This document shows, one piece after another, positions 53,266 through 61,587 of a stretch of DNA of 64,000 nucleotides. The stretch is taken from contig CBDCTY010000002.1 of NCBI GenBank assembly GCA_965222445.1, forward strand, positions 1,798,001 through 1,862,000, given 5' to 3'. Origin of the DNA: GCA-958296115 sp965222445. GTDB taxonomy: Bacteria > Chloroflexota > Dehalococcoidia > Lucifugimonadales > CAJWER01. Both the position numbers and the translations under genes were made by a program. The notes under the pieces are model-generated. The model was not told where the DNA came from, did no database searches, and was given only the letters and a program-made list of their open reading frames with translations. Every line of letters starts with the position of its first letter. Within the stretch, counting starts at the first letter, position 1.

Positions 53266-54402
53266 CTAGTTGACGAACGGGGATATCTTCTCGAATTCGC
53301 CCTTTACGATCGGCTTGGCGTCCACGTCCAGCCACTGCTCCAGGACTGTGCCGTAGATGCCGCGGAAGTCGATCTTGTACTTCAGGTCCTCGCCATGCTC
53401 CCACTCCAACGGATCGAGCGACGGATACTCACCGTACAGCCCGCCGCGGATGTTCTTGCCAAACATGTACGCGCCCCCGCCCGATCCGTGATCGGTGCCG
53501 CTGCCGTTGTCGCGCATCCGGCGCCCAAACTCCGTGAACACCAACACAGTCACGTCGTCCGCGGCGTCGTGCTCCTCGAGGTCGTCCATGAAGTCCGAGA
53601 TCGCTCCGGAGAGACTGGCCATCAGCTTGGGATGTGCAGACATCTCGTTGGCATGAGTGTCATAGCCGCCGTGCGCCGTGTAGAAGATCCGCGTGCCGAG
53701 ATCCGCGAAGTGGATCCGCGCCACGTCCCGCATGTTCTTGGCTATCTGGTTGTCTGCGTACTCGACCGACGACTCGTACTGGTCGGCGACGTCGGCCAGC
53801 ATGTCGGCGCCCTTGAGAACGTCCAGACCAGTCTGGCCGATGTAGTCCGCCACCGGGCCCGTGCCAATCGCCTGCCCGTAGATGCCCTTGAACGTCTCCA
53901 GCACCTTGTCGCGCAACTGCTCCTGTTCCAGTCGGTTCATTACCCCGTAGCTCTCGAGGTCGCCGACCGAGGTGACCGGCACTCCGTTCACAGCCATCGC
54001 GCGCGGCAGACCCATACCGATGTTGACGCCGGTCAGAACGTTCGCAGCGTTGGGATCGAGCTCACGGATGGCCTGTCCGACCCAGCCCTCGTTGCCTACG
54101 CGGTCCGGCTCGGCAGTGTGCCAGATGTCCATTCCGCGGAAGTGAGACCGGTTCGAGTTGGGGTAGCCAATGCCCTGGATGATCGCCATCTTGCCTTCGT
54201 CGTACAGGCGCTTGAACGGCGCGGCGTTCGGGTTAATCGCCAGCTCGTCGTTGATCGGCAGCACCTCGTCCTGTTTCATCACGACCTTCGTGCGCGCGTC
54301 GTAGTAGTGTCCGTTAGTGTACGGCACAACCGTGTTCATGAAGTCGTTCCCACCCGTCAGTTGTACGACCACCAGCGTCTTCTCCGCGTTCTTTGCAGCC
54401 AT
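53266..54402 (-). CDS. DUF1501 family protein
   Basis: 378 residues from ATG 54402 (MAAKNAEKTLVVVQLTGGND), chosen for GGAGAG just upstream; ATG 54429 is possible. The family pattern GGYDTHANEM, VLVFTEFGRRMRDNGSGTDHG and GGAYMFGKNIRGGLYGEYP is complete; it belongs to the alkaline-phosphatase/sulfatase-like superfamily. DUF1501 proteins usually carry a Tat signal, which is absent here. It forms a pair with the upstream DUF1800 gene, a common arrangement of unknown function. Confidence 0.9.
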   Translation of the reverse strand: MAAKNAEKTLVVVQLTGGNDFMNTVVPYTNGHYYDARTKVVMKQDEVLPINDELAINPNAAPFKRLYDEGKMAIIQGIGYPNSNRSHFRGMDIWHTAEPDRVGNEGWVGQAIRELDPNAANVLTGVNIGMGLPRAMAVNGVPVTSVGDLESYGVMNRLEQEQLRDKVLETFKGIYGQAIGTGPVADYIGQTGLDVLKGADMLADVADQYESSVEYADNQIAKNMRDVARIHFADLGTRIFYTAHGGYDTHANEMSAHPKLMASLSGAISDFMDDLEEHDAADDVTVLVFTEFGRRMRDNGSGTDHGSGGGAYMFGKNIRGGLYGEYPSLDPLEWEHGEDLKYKIDFRGIYGTVLEQWLDVDAKPIVKGEFEKISPFVN

Positions 54403-54438
54403 TTCTCTCTCCATGATCCGTCGAGCCATAGGGCCCGG

Positions 54439-55845
54439 CTATTCGAACTGGAAGTCCACCGTGGATGCGGTCATCTGCAGGAGACTGTGGACCCCGACCG
54501 GGGCCTCCTCATCTTCACCCCTAATGCTGCCAAGCTCTCTCGCGTAGTCCACCAGCGAGCCGTAGGTCTGTGGACTTACACGTATCCCGCCCAGGATGTC
54601 CAGGCACCGGTCCACCAGCTGGGACGGATCGTCGTCCAGGCTTCCGACGCGTTCCACCATGTCCCTGACACCCGGCTTGGATACGTCCTCGAACTGGCTC
54701 TCGACAAAGCCGATGCGCTCGCTGAGTGTCCCGGAGTCGATCCACTCGTGCCCGGTGTGCCACCCTTCGACTGTCGGCGGGTTCATGAGCCGCTGGCCCA
54801 TGATCGACAGCGTACCCTCGCGTAAGGCATCGTCCATCCCCGTTAGCGCGAACTGGTTGATTCCGGGATGGGGACTGCTGAACTCCCCGGTCTGGCGGAT
54901 CACGCCGACGACCAGATCCGCCGGACTCTTCACCTTCTTGAAATCAGTTGCCTGTTTGAAGAAATCGGAGTTGAACAGCTCTCGCAGCACCGATCGCATC
55001 TGGCCGCCGGTCTCCATGAAGACGCTGGATAGCCGCTGAATAGCCGCCTCGTTCTTCGGTGGCTCTGTCGCCCAAGACGGCACCTGCAGCTCGTCCTCCA
55101 CGAAGAAGTTGTACAGGTGTCGCGAGATGAACCTCGCCGTCGCGGGCTGCTTCACAATGATGTCGACAACGTCGCCGCCATCGAAGTTGCCCGTTTCGCC
55201 GAGGAAGGTCTTCTCATCACAGTCGTGGTCGTCTTCCAGGAACTCGAACTCGGTAGGGTAGTGGCCGTTCGGATACAGGGACAGGGGCTGGCGGAACGTC
55301 CATCCTGTGAACGCGCGCGACGCAGACTTGATGTCGTCCTCCGTGTAGTTTCCGACACCCATCGAGAACAGCTCGAGCAGCTCCCTGCCGTAGTTCTCGT
55401 TGATCTGGCCCTTGTGGTTCTCGTTGTTGTCCAGCCAGAAGATCATCGCCGGATCGCTGGACAGCTCCAGCAGGATGGTGCGCACATCGGTCAGTCCAAC
55501 CCGCCGGAACATCTCGATCTCAGTGTAGAGCGACGGGCCGTGCTCGCTCTTTCCCCATGCGACCGGGAAGATGTGGTGCAGGAAGAGAGCCATCTTCTCC
55601 TCCAGCGGCCGCTGGGTATTGGCCATCCTGTATATCCACTTGCCGACGTGGACCGCAACCGGCTCACCGCCGTAGTACCTGTCTATGTACGACTGGTCGA
55701 GCGCAGGGAACCGTTCCGGATTCACTAGGTCGTCCACGATCTCTTCGTAGGTCTTCTCCGATGTGAGGGCATCGAGCTCCGCCGGCGTCGCGCCGAACCC
55801 GGCCCGCCGCATCAAGTGTGCTACAAGCGCCCGGTCTGATCTCAT
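54439..55845 (-). CDS. DUF1800 family protein
   Basis: 468 residues. The start HLMRRAGFGATPAELDAL is the conserved DUF1800 opening. HHIFPVAWGK, NENYGRELLELFSMGVGNYT and ASRAFTGWTFR follow. The family is almost always encoded beside DUF1501, as here (36 nt apart from the DUF1501 ATG). No signal peptide is seen. Biochemical role unknown. Confidence 0.93.
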   Translation of the reverse strand: MRSDRALVAHLMRRAGFGATPAELDALTSEKTYEEIVDDLVNPERFPALDQSYIDRYYGGEPVAVHVGKWIYRMANTQRPLEEKMALFLHHIFPVAWGKSEHGPSLYTEIEMFRRVGLTDVRTILLELSSDPAMIFWLDNNENHKGQINENYGRELLELFSMGVGNYTEDDIKSASRAFTGWTFRQPLSLYPNGHYPTEFEFLEDDHDCDEKTFLGETGNFDGGDVVDIIVKQPATARFISRHLYNFFVEDELQVPSWATEPPKNEAAIQRLSSVFMETGGQMRSVLRELFNSDFFKQATDFKKVKSPADLVVGVIRQTGEFSSPHPGINQFALTGMDDALREGTLSIMGQRLMNPPTVEGWHTGHEWIDSGTLSERIGFVESQFEDVSKPGVRDMVERVGSLDDDPSQLVDRCLDILGGIRVSPQTYGSLVDYARELGSIRGEDEEAPVGVHSLLQMTASTVDFQFE

Positions 55846-56395
55846 CTGTCCATCCTCCCCTCTCGAGTCTCGGATACCTGCTCTTCAACCCACATGAAGC
55901 CCTCGTGACTCCATGAAACATGACCCATTTTAGCACCCAAATCACGCAAGTGTACGTGGTTTTGAAGTCAGTTTCTTAGCCTGTACCAATCTAGTCGGCC
56001 TGCCGCTACGGGCGGTGTAACAGCCGTCGCCGCCTTTCCCGGCCAAGACAGGAAGATGGATCGCAGTTCACGTGCAACACCTGATCCCGTATAGTCTCGG
56101 CGGAAGTGTAGTAGCAGAGGCCTTTGCGTGGGCTATTGTTGCAGGCCTGCAGCAGTAGAGTGAGCTGGTCTTCCGACAAGTTCGCAGGTCGGTCTTCAGG
56201 ATCATGTACCCACGTCCCATCACCCGCCGGGTGTCCATTCCATACGGCTTGCACCGGGTTGTTCAGAGATTCCCTAACGGGCCCGGCCCCATTGGGTCTT
56301 GACGCTCTGCTTGCTCCAGGCTCGGCTTCCTTGTCCAAGGACCCAAGGCCCTGCCATTGGTCCGCGTCGGCGCCTCATTCGGGCCGGCACCGACC
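55846..56395. other. Intergenic stretch without a supported gene
   Basis: 550 bp. A minus-strand open frame at 56006-56338 (ending in an arginine-rich tail) includes NGHPAGDGTWVHDPEDRPAN, which reads like ordinary protein, but it has no ribosome-binding site and no family I recognise. It may be a decayed gene. The remaining sequence shows no repeat or hairpin of note. Confidence 0.4.
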
Positions 56396-57649
56396 CTATT
56401 CGAGGTCGTGCGGGTCCTCGCGGAAAAGCAGCTTCACCCTGCGCCAGTCCAGCGCTACGAGTCCGAGCGCGATTCCGAAGTATAAGAAGGAGAAGCGCAT
56501 CCGGGCTTCAGGGTCTGTGAAGAACAGGTGCGCCGCGAACAGCAGCAGGAGGAGCGCGCCCGCATTCCAGCTGATCACCCGCTTTGCGACCAGCATCAGG
56601 CCGGCGGCGGACACCGCCGTCGTCAGCAGGAACTCGACGGTCTGCCTGTCGTTGAGGGGGAAGCTGAGGACCTCGCCCGCCGACGCGCTGAACAGCACCG
56701 CCATGCTCCCGACCAGCAGGGTGAGCTGGTTGACCTCAGCCGAGATCAACGCCGTCAGCCCGGCGACCGGATTCGCTCTCAGGCTGAACAGCACCGCTAC
56801 GATGATCTCCGGGGACTCCGAGGCCAGGGGCGCGGCCCACTGGATCAGAATGAACTCGTCGATCCCGAAACTCTGTCCGGTCTCGACCAGCCCATCGACG
56901 AAGGGCTCCGCCGCTATCAGGATGACGCCCGCGGCGAACACGAAGAGGAATACGACCATGGTCCGGCGCCACTTTACAGGCAGCGAGCCGATCAGCGCCG
57001 CGGCGCCGATCAGGTCGGGCTCCTCGGCCTCCCTGGTGGAGCTGATCCAGAGGTAGGCGACGTAGAGGACGATCAGCCCGACCGCCAGCAGGATGTGGAC
57101 CTGCTGGACGAAGAAGACCACTACAGTCGCAGCCGTGGCGATTGCGAGCATGGTGATCTCCAGGCCCATTTCGCCGCGCATGTCCAGCACGCGCCTGCGC
57201 TTCACCCAGTAGATCAGGATGACCGCGGACCACCCCAGCCCTATGAGCAGCCGATTCGCCCCGGTGACGTTGGCGGCCACCCGCGACGTCTCATCCGTGA
57301 CCGCCCCGGTCGCTGTGTCGAACGACGATCCGGCGTCCCACGCCAGCACCGCCTCGATGGCGTACTCGGGGAGGACGGCGATGAGGGCCAGCACCGCGAT
57401 CGCCAGCGACGCGGATACGTCCAGCTCGGCGACCTCGGCGGCCCAGGAGAGCAGAAACGCCCCTGCTACGATGCCCAGGCCGTAGATTGCCGCCGCCATG
57501 ATCGGGTCTACGTGAATATCAGAGAAGCGGAGTACGGCGCCCGGGGCTCCCAGCAGCAGGAGCACGACGATGGTCGTCCACAGTCGGGGGGCATTTGGCT
57601 GCTGTTCCACTTTGGTTGTGACTTCGTACAGGCGAACTTCGGCGGGCAC
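56396..57649 (-). CDS. Sodium/calcium exchanger family membrane protein
   Basis: 417 residues, about 11 hydrophobic segments. Two internal alpha-repeats are visible: IAVLPEYAIEAVLAWDAG in the first half and QWAAPLASESPEIIVAVLFS in the second, each with the acidic residue of the ion-binding site (PE). This is the CaCA superfamily layout. It exchanges cations across the cytoplasmic membrane; the ion is not known. GTG start. The gap 57650-57877 holds nothing identifiable. Confidence 0.85.
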   Translation of the reverse strand: MPAEVRLYEVTTKVEQQPNAPRLWTTIVVLLLLGAPGAVLRFSDIHVDPIMAAAIYGLGIVAGAFLLSWAAEVAELDVSASLAIAVLALIAVLPEYAIEAVLAWDAGSSFDTATGAVTDETSRVAANVTGANRLLIGLGWSAVILIYWVKRRRVLDMRGEMGLEITMLAIATAATVVVFFVQQVHILLAVGLIVLYVAYLWISSTREAEEPDLIGAAALIGSLPVKWRRTMVVFLFVFAAGVILIAAEPFVDGLVETGQSFGIDEFILIQWAAPLASESPEIIVAVLFSLRANPVAGLTALISAEVNQLTLLVGSMAVLFSASAGEVLSFPLNDRQTVEFLLTTAVSAAGLMLVAKRVISWNAGALLLLLFAAHLFFTDPEARMRFSFLYFGIALGLVALDWRRVKLLFREDPHDLE

Positions 57650-57877
57650 ACCAATCTAGGACAGCCGGAGTGTAGCGGTCGCACGTCGCCGAGGTCAACG
57701 GCGTGTCGATCGCCGCCTGCTCCTTACTCAGGGGTGTATCCGGGGGCCCGCCTCGAATTGAGAAGGCGATCGGTTTGGTCTATGATCTCCCCGTGTCCAT
57801 CACCGCCGGATGAGGTCACCTCGACGTTCGTCAGATTGCCGTTGAGGTCCAGTTCGCAGGCGGCGCCGGGAGGCCCG

Positions 57878-58615
57878 ATGACAGTACCACTCGACAGCAT
57901 CAAGTCCATGCCGGCGTTCTCGCCGTACTTTCCAATGCCGCCCGCGCGCTACCGGAACATGAGGTCGCAGACCGTCTACTTCCGCGCGGCGGAGTCGGCC
58001 ATCGAGCGGGTCCTGCCCGAGTGCTTCGACCTGCCAAGCGATCCCATATGCATGGCGACCGGGCTGACGGTCCCATGGTCCGCGAACTACGGCGCGTTCG
58101 ACGAGAGCGTCCTGTCGGTCAGATGCGCATACGAAGGCGAGGAGGGTTGGTTCGCGCCGGTGGCGTTCCTCAACTCCAAGTCCAGCATCCCGGCGGGCCG
58201 CGAGATCTACGGCACTCCGAAGGTCTGGGCTGACTTCGAGATCGGCTTCGCCGAGCGGGTCATGTACACCAACACCTACGTTGCGGGCACGTCGATCATG
58301 AGTATTCGCTCGACGATGCACCGCGAGGCCGCGCCCGACGAGATGCCTGCCGCCGAGCACGCATGGCGCCTGAAGGTGATCCCCCGAGCAGACGGCGACG
58401 GCCTGGACGTGATGCAGCTGATCGACGGCGCTGACGTCACCTCCGACAGGGTGCTGCACGTATGTCGGGCGGGAGATGGCGTCGTTCAGTTCAACCCCTC
58501 GCCCATCTACGACCTGTCGGACTTCACGCCGGTCGAGTACCTCGGCGCCTACTACGTGGAGGCCGACATGACCGAGAACTGGGGGCGGATCGTGCGGGAC
58601 TTCCTCAACGACTGA
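57878..58615 (+). CDS. Acetoacetate decarboxylase family protein
   Basis: 245 residues from ATG 57878, with GGGAGG at 57868-57873. ADC-family motifs are FNSKSSIPAGREIYGTPKV-like: AGREIYGTPKVWADFE includes the PK lysine at the Schiff-base position, preceded by the GRE arginine and glutamate. Many ADC-like proteins are not decarboxylases but aldolase-dehydratases, so the reaction is open. Monocistronic. Confidence 0.85.
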   Translation: MTVPLDSIKSMPAFSPYFPMPPARYRNMRSQTVYFRAAESAIERVLPECFDLPSDPICMATGLTVPWSANYGAFDESVLSVRCAYEGEEGWFAPVAFLNSKSSIPAGREIYGTPKVWADFEIGFAERVMYTNTYVAGTSIMSIRSTMHREAAPDEMPAAEHAWRLKVIPRADGDGLDVMQLIDGADVTSDRVLHVCRAGDGVVQFNPSPIYDLSDFTPVEYLGAYYVEADMTENWGRIVRDFLND

Positions 58616-58723
58616 CACCCCTGGGTCCAGGGGAGTCCCAATAGCGCCCAGATTCACCATCTAAGTGAGCTGGCTGGCGTGACGGACTGCTTCCGGTATC
58701 CATAGTGGCGCACCCTGCCTGGG

Positions 58724-58917
58724 ATGGATTCCCGCCCCCGACTTCTCGGGGGCAGGCTCTTCGCGGGAATCACCATGGCCTTGCGAAGGCCACATAAGGG
58801 TATGAAAATGGGTGCGGGATTCTCCGTTCCCACATGATCTGTGGCAGCGACCGGGGATGGGTTCCCGCCCCCGACTTCTCGGGGGCAGGTTCTTCGCGGG
58901 AACGACGGTGTGGGGAA
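58724..58917. repeat. Composite palindromic repeat shared with 6.93-7.10 kb
   Basis: Contains ATGGCCTTGCGAAGGCCACA, GGGTATGAAAATGGG and ACATGATCTGTGGCAGCGAC, each found in reverse orientation in the MITE-B at 6871-7152. Each half has a CCCGCCCCCGACTTCTCGGG hairpin. I find no clear terminal repeat or target duplication here, so it may be a fragment. It fills the gap between the ADC-like gene and lexA. Confidence 0.7.
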
Positions 58918-59040
58918 TTCGGGTCGCTCCAGAATCCCCCGCCTAGTTTAGACGAGCGGCGTAACAGACTACTTCCTGGGTGACGGCGATGCACCCGCGG
59001 GTGAAATAAGGGCGGAATCTCGGGGGACCAGCTTAGCGCC

Positions 59041-59095
59041 TTGTCCAATGCGGCCGGGGGATGGATACCGGCTTTCGCCGGTATGACGGAGGTGG
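59041..59095. repeat. Short palindromic repeat
   Basis: TACCGGCTTTCGCCGGTATG is a compact hairpin of the REP class, 25 bp upstream of the lexA -35 box. Confidence 0.5.
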
Positions 59096-59119
59096 GAGAT
59101 TTGGGCCGCTGCGGGACTA

Positions 59120-59154
59120 TTGACAGGCCGCGAATGGTCTGGTACATTTGTTTC
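59120..59154 (+). promoter_or_regulatory. lexA promoter with candidate LexA box
   Basis: TTGACA (59120-59125), 17-bp spacer, TACATT (59143-59148). Overlapping the -10 box is GGTACATTTGTTTC (59141-59154), which agrees at 9 of 14 positions with the Bacillus-type LexA site CGAACATATGTTCG. That would give autorepression. The box for this lineage is not established, so the operator call is tentative. Confidence 0.55.
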
Positions 59155-59189
59155 GCACATAAGTACTTTGCCCCGTGAGGAGACTGTCA

Positions 59190-59843
59190 ATGGCACGAGT
59201 CAGGTCTAAGAAGCTATCGGACCGCCAGAAGCGGATGCTCGCGTTCATCGCGGACTTCATCGACGAGCATCACTACCCCCCGACGGTGAGGGACATCCAG
59301 TACGGATGCGAGGTCAGCTCAACCTCGGTCGTCGACTACAACCTCAGGATCCTCCAGCGCGAGGGGCACCTGAAGCGCACAGCGGAGGTGTCGAGGAGCA
59401 TCGAGCTGATCGGCGAGGCCGCGCCCAAGCGCGACAACCTGATCGCCGTGCCCATCCTGAGCAGCATCGCCGCGGGCGACCCCCTGCACATACCTCCATC
59501 CTCCGCCTGGCAGCAGGAGGCGCTGGACACGGTCGAGGTCCCTGCCTTCATGACCAACGGAAAGACCGAGGTGTTTGGCCTGCGGGTCAAGGGTGAGTCG
59601 ATGATCGACGCCCTCGTGGCCGACGGCGACCTGGTCATCATGGAGCCGGCGGAGAACGTGAACGACGGCGACATGGTGGCGGCCTTCCTCACAGACAGGG
59701 AAGAGGTGACGCTGAAGCACTTCCAGATGTCCGGCGGCACCGTCACACTCCACCCGGCCAACTCGACGATGCAGCCTATCCAGGTGCCTGCCGAGAACGT
59801 GTCGGTCCGCGGCCGGGTCGTTGGCGTTATCAGGACCGTCTGA
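59190..59843 (+). CDS. lexA: LexA repressor
   Basis: 217 residues from ATG 59190, seven nt after GAGGAG. The N-terminal winged helix has RQKRMLAFIADFIDEHHYPP and RDIQYGCEVSSTSVVDYNL. The autocleavage bond is in SIAAGDPLH (Ala-Gly). The catalytic Ser is in VKGESMIDALVADGD and the Lys in VTLKHFQMSG. It represses SOS genes and cuts itself when RecA is activated. A typical helix-turn-helix order with a shortened DNA-binding loop is noted but not unusual. Confidence 0.95.
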   Translation: MARVRSKKLSDRQKRMLAFIADFIDEHHYPPTVRDIQYGCEVSSTSVVDYNLRILQREGHLKRTAEVSRSIELIGEAAPKRDNLIAVPILSSIAAGDPLHIPPSSAWQQEALDTVEVPAFMTNGKTEVFGLRVKGESMIDALVADGDLVIMEPAENVNDGDMVAAFLTDREEVTLKHFQMSGGTVTLHPANSTMQPIQVPAENVSVRGRVVGVIRTV

Positions 59844-59899
59844 CCGCATCCTGGGCCCTTCTCACCTCCGGCCTCTTCCTCCAGCAGAGGAGACCTTGC

Positions 59900-59940
59900 A
59901 CAACCGTCATTCCGGCGAAAGCCGGAATCCAGAGGGGCGA
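59900..59940. repeat. Short palindromic repeat
   Basis: CGTCATTCCGGCGAAAGCCG with GAATCCAG, 57 bp after lexA. Could act as a transcript-end hairpin. The stretch 59941-60199 holds a further GAGCTTGTCGAAGGG repeat and no gene. Confidence 0.55.
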
Positions 59941-60199
59941 GGGCAAGCTTTGATTGCGTCGTTTCCGAGTCCCTGCGTTGCTCCGCTCTGGTCCTCCTGA
60001 GCTTGTCGAAGGGTCGAAGGGATGGGGGCTCTCGGCTTGACGTAGAAAAAGGCCGCCCATACCCCACCAAGACTGAACTGTTACGCCGTTCCCTCTCCTG
60101 CATTCGGCTATACTGTTGTGCGCCGACAGTTCGCCCTACCCCGCGCCATGGGCAGATCCGAGCACATCACACAGGGGTAACACATCCTTGAACCTCGAT

Positions 60200-61381
60200 A
60201 TGCGTGTAATCACGCCAGACGAGTACGCGGAGTTCATGACGTCTGCCGCGCGGGGGTTCGCCTGGCATTGGGACGAGGCTACCGCCGAGCCGACCAAGCC
60301 GGACCAGGACCGCTCGCTGGCCGTATTCGATGGCGGCAGGATCGTGGGAACGGCCCACGCCTTCGGGTGCCGCATGAACATACCGGGAGGCGACGCGGCG
60401 ACGGCGGGCATCGACGACGTGGCCGTGCTGCCCACGCACCGACGCCGCGGAATCATGAGGATGATGATGGCCAGGCAGTTGGAGGACATCCGGGAACGCG
60501 GCGAGCCCCTGGCGGCCCTCTATGCGACCGAGAGCACCATATACGGACGCTACGGCTACGGTGTGGGAGCGTTCGAGGAGAATTGGTCCATCGACACCAG
60601 ACACTCCGCGTATGCACAGCCGTTCGAGCACAAGGGGCGGCTATCCTTCGTCGAGCCCGACGCCGTACCCGATAAGTTCCCACCCATACTGACAAGAGCC
60701 TTGAAGGACCGTCCGGGCTCCATACCGCCCACGCAGCACAGGTGGCACAGGATAGCGGGCGGAAGAGAAGGGCAGATGGACCGCGCCAAGTTCTTCCACG
60801 TCCGCTACGAGGAGAACGGCCGACCGGAGGGCTACGTCCGGTACAGCATCCGTGACGGCGAGGTCGAGGTCGACTATGGAGGTCTCATCTGGGCTACGCC
60901 GTCTGCCCACGCGTCCCTATGGCGATTCTGCTTCGACATCGACCTCACCTGGAAGGTGAAAGCCGGAGGCCTGCCCGTCGACGACCCCCTACCGTGGATG
61001 CTCGCCGACACGAGGCGCCTCTCCCGCAACACTCACGACGCACTGTGGATACGCCTCGTCGACGTGCCGGCTGCCCTAGCCGCCCGCAGCTACGAAGTGT
61101 CCGGCTCCCTGGTCATAGAGGTGGCGGACCCGTTCTGCCCGTGGAACGAGGGGCGCTACGAGCTGGATGCCGGACCAGACGGCGCGACCTGCTCCCGGAC
61201 CTCCAAGACACCCCACCTCGCGCTGGCGGCGGGAGACCTGGCGTCCGCGTATCTGGGCACCGTGCCCTTCACCCTCCTGGGAAGGGCAGGCAGGGTCGAA
61301 GAGCGTACGGAGCGTTCGCTGGCGAGGGCGGACGCGATGTTCGCCGCGGATCCCAAGCCATGGTGCGCCTTCCACTTCTAG
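60200..61381 (+). CDS. Eis-like GNAT N-acetyltransferase
   Basis: 393 residues. The N-terminal GNAT domain contains IDDVAVLPTHRRRGIMRMMM (acetyl-CoA loop) and LYATESTIYGRYGYGVG, characteristic of the Eis family. A second GNAT-like domain and a C-terminal sterol-carrier-like domain complete the three-part layout. The family acetylates amines, in some species aminoglycosides or proteins. ATG 60200 has no clear ribosome-binding site; TTG 60188 is an alternative four codons upstream with a weak GGGG element. Confidence 0.88.
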   Translation: MRVITPDEYAEFMTSAARGFAWHWDEATAEPTKPDQDRSLAVFDGGRIVGTAHAFGCRMNIPGGDAATAGIDDVAVLPTHRRRGIMRMMMARQLEDIRERGEPLAALYATESTIYGRYGYGVGAFEENWSIDTRHSAYAQPFEHKGRLSFVEPDAVPDKFPPILTRALKDRPGSIPPTQHRWHRIAGGREGQMDRAKFFHVRYEENGRPEGYVRYSIRDGEVEVDYGGLIWATPSAHASLWRFCFDIDLTWKVKAGGLPVDDPLPWMLADTRRLSRNTHDALWIRLVDVPAALAARSYEVSGSLVIEVADPFCPWNEGRYELDAGPDGATCSRTSKTPHLALAAGDLASAYLGTVPFTLLGRAGRVEERTERSLARADAMFAADPKPWCAFHF

Positions 61382-61503
61382 AGAGTGCGGGAAACCTTGA
61401 CCGGCTTCCGTAGTGCTGGGTAAGATGGTGCGAACACCAACGACGGGGAGATACGCTTGGGGATCGGATAGGCTGGCTCGCACCCCATAATCTACTGACT
61501 ACG

Positions 61504-61548
61504 AAGCCTCCCGCGCTTCACGCGGCATCGCGTGCGGGAGGCTTTCTT
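61504..61548 (+). terminator. Terminator hairpin in the thrS leader
   Basis: AAGCCTCCCGC (61504-61514) pairs with GCGGGAGGCTT (61534-61544) and is followed by TCTT. It lies 44 bp upstream of the thrS ATG and 123 bp after the previous stop. It could simply end the acetyltransferase transcript or act as an attenuator for thrS. The preceding leader also contains the small hairpin GGTGCGAACACC (61428-61439). Confidence 0.7.
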
Positions 61549-61587
61549 GCGTAGGGCCGCCATCAATCCCCAGGAAGAGGTATCGGA

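Noticed and set aside
53221..54825. Long plus-strand open frame opposite DUF1501 and DUF1800
   Set aside because: It spans two well-supported minus-strand genes and has low-complexity composition rich in Val, Arg and His.
61384..61587. T-box riboswitch for thrS
   Set aside because: The conserved T-box core (AGGGTGGNACCGCG) and a clear specifier stem could not be found; kept only as a leader with a terminator.
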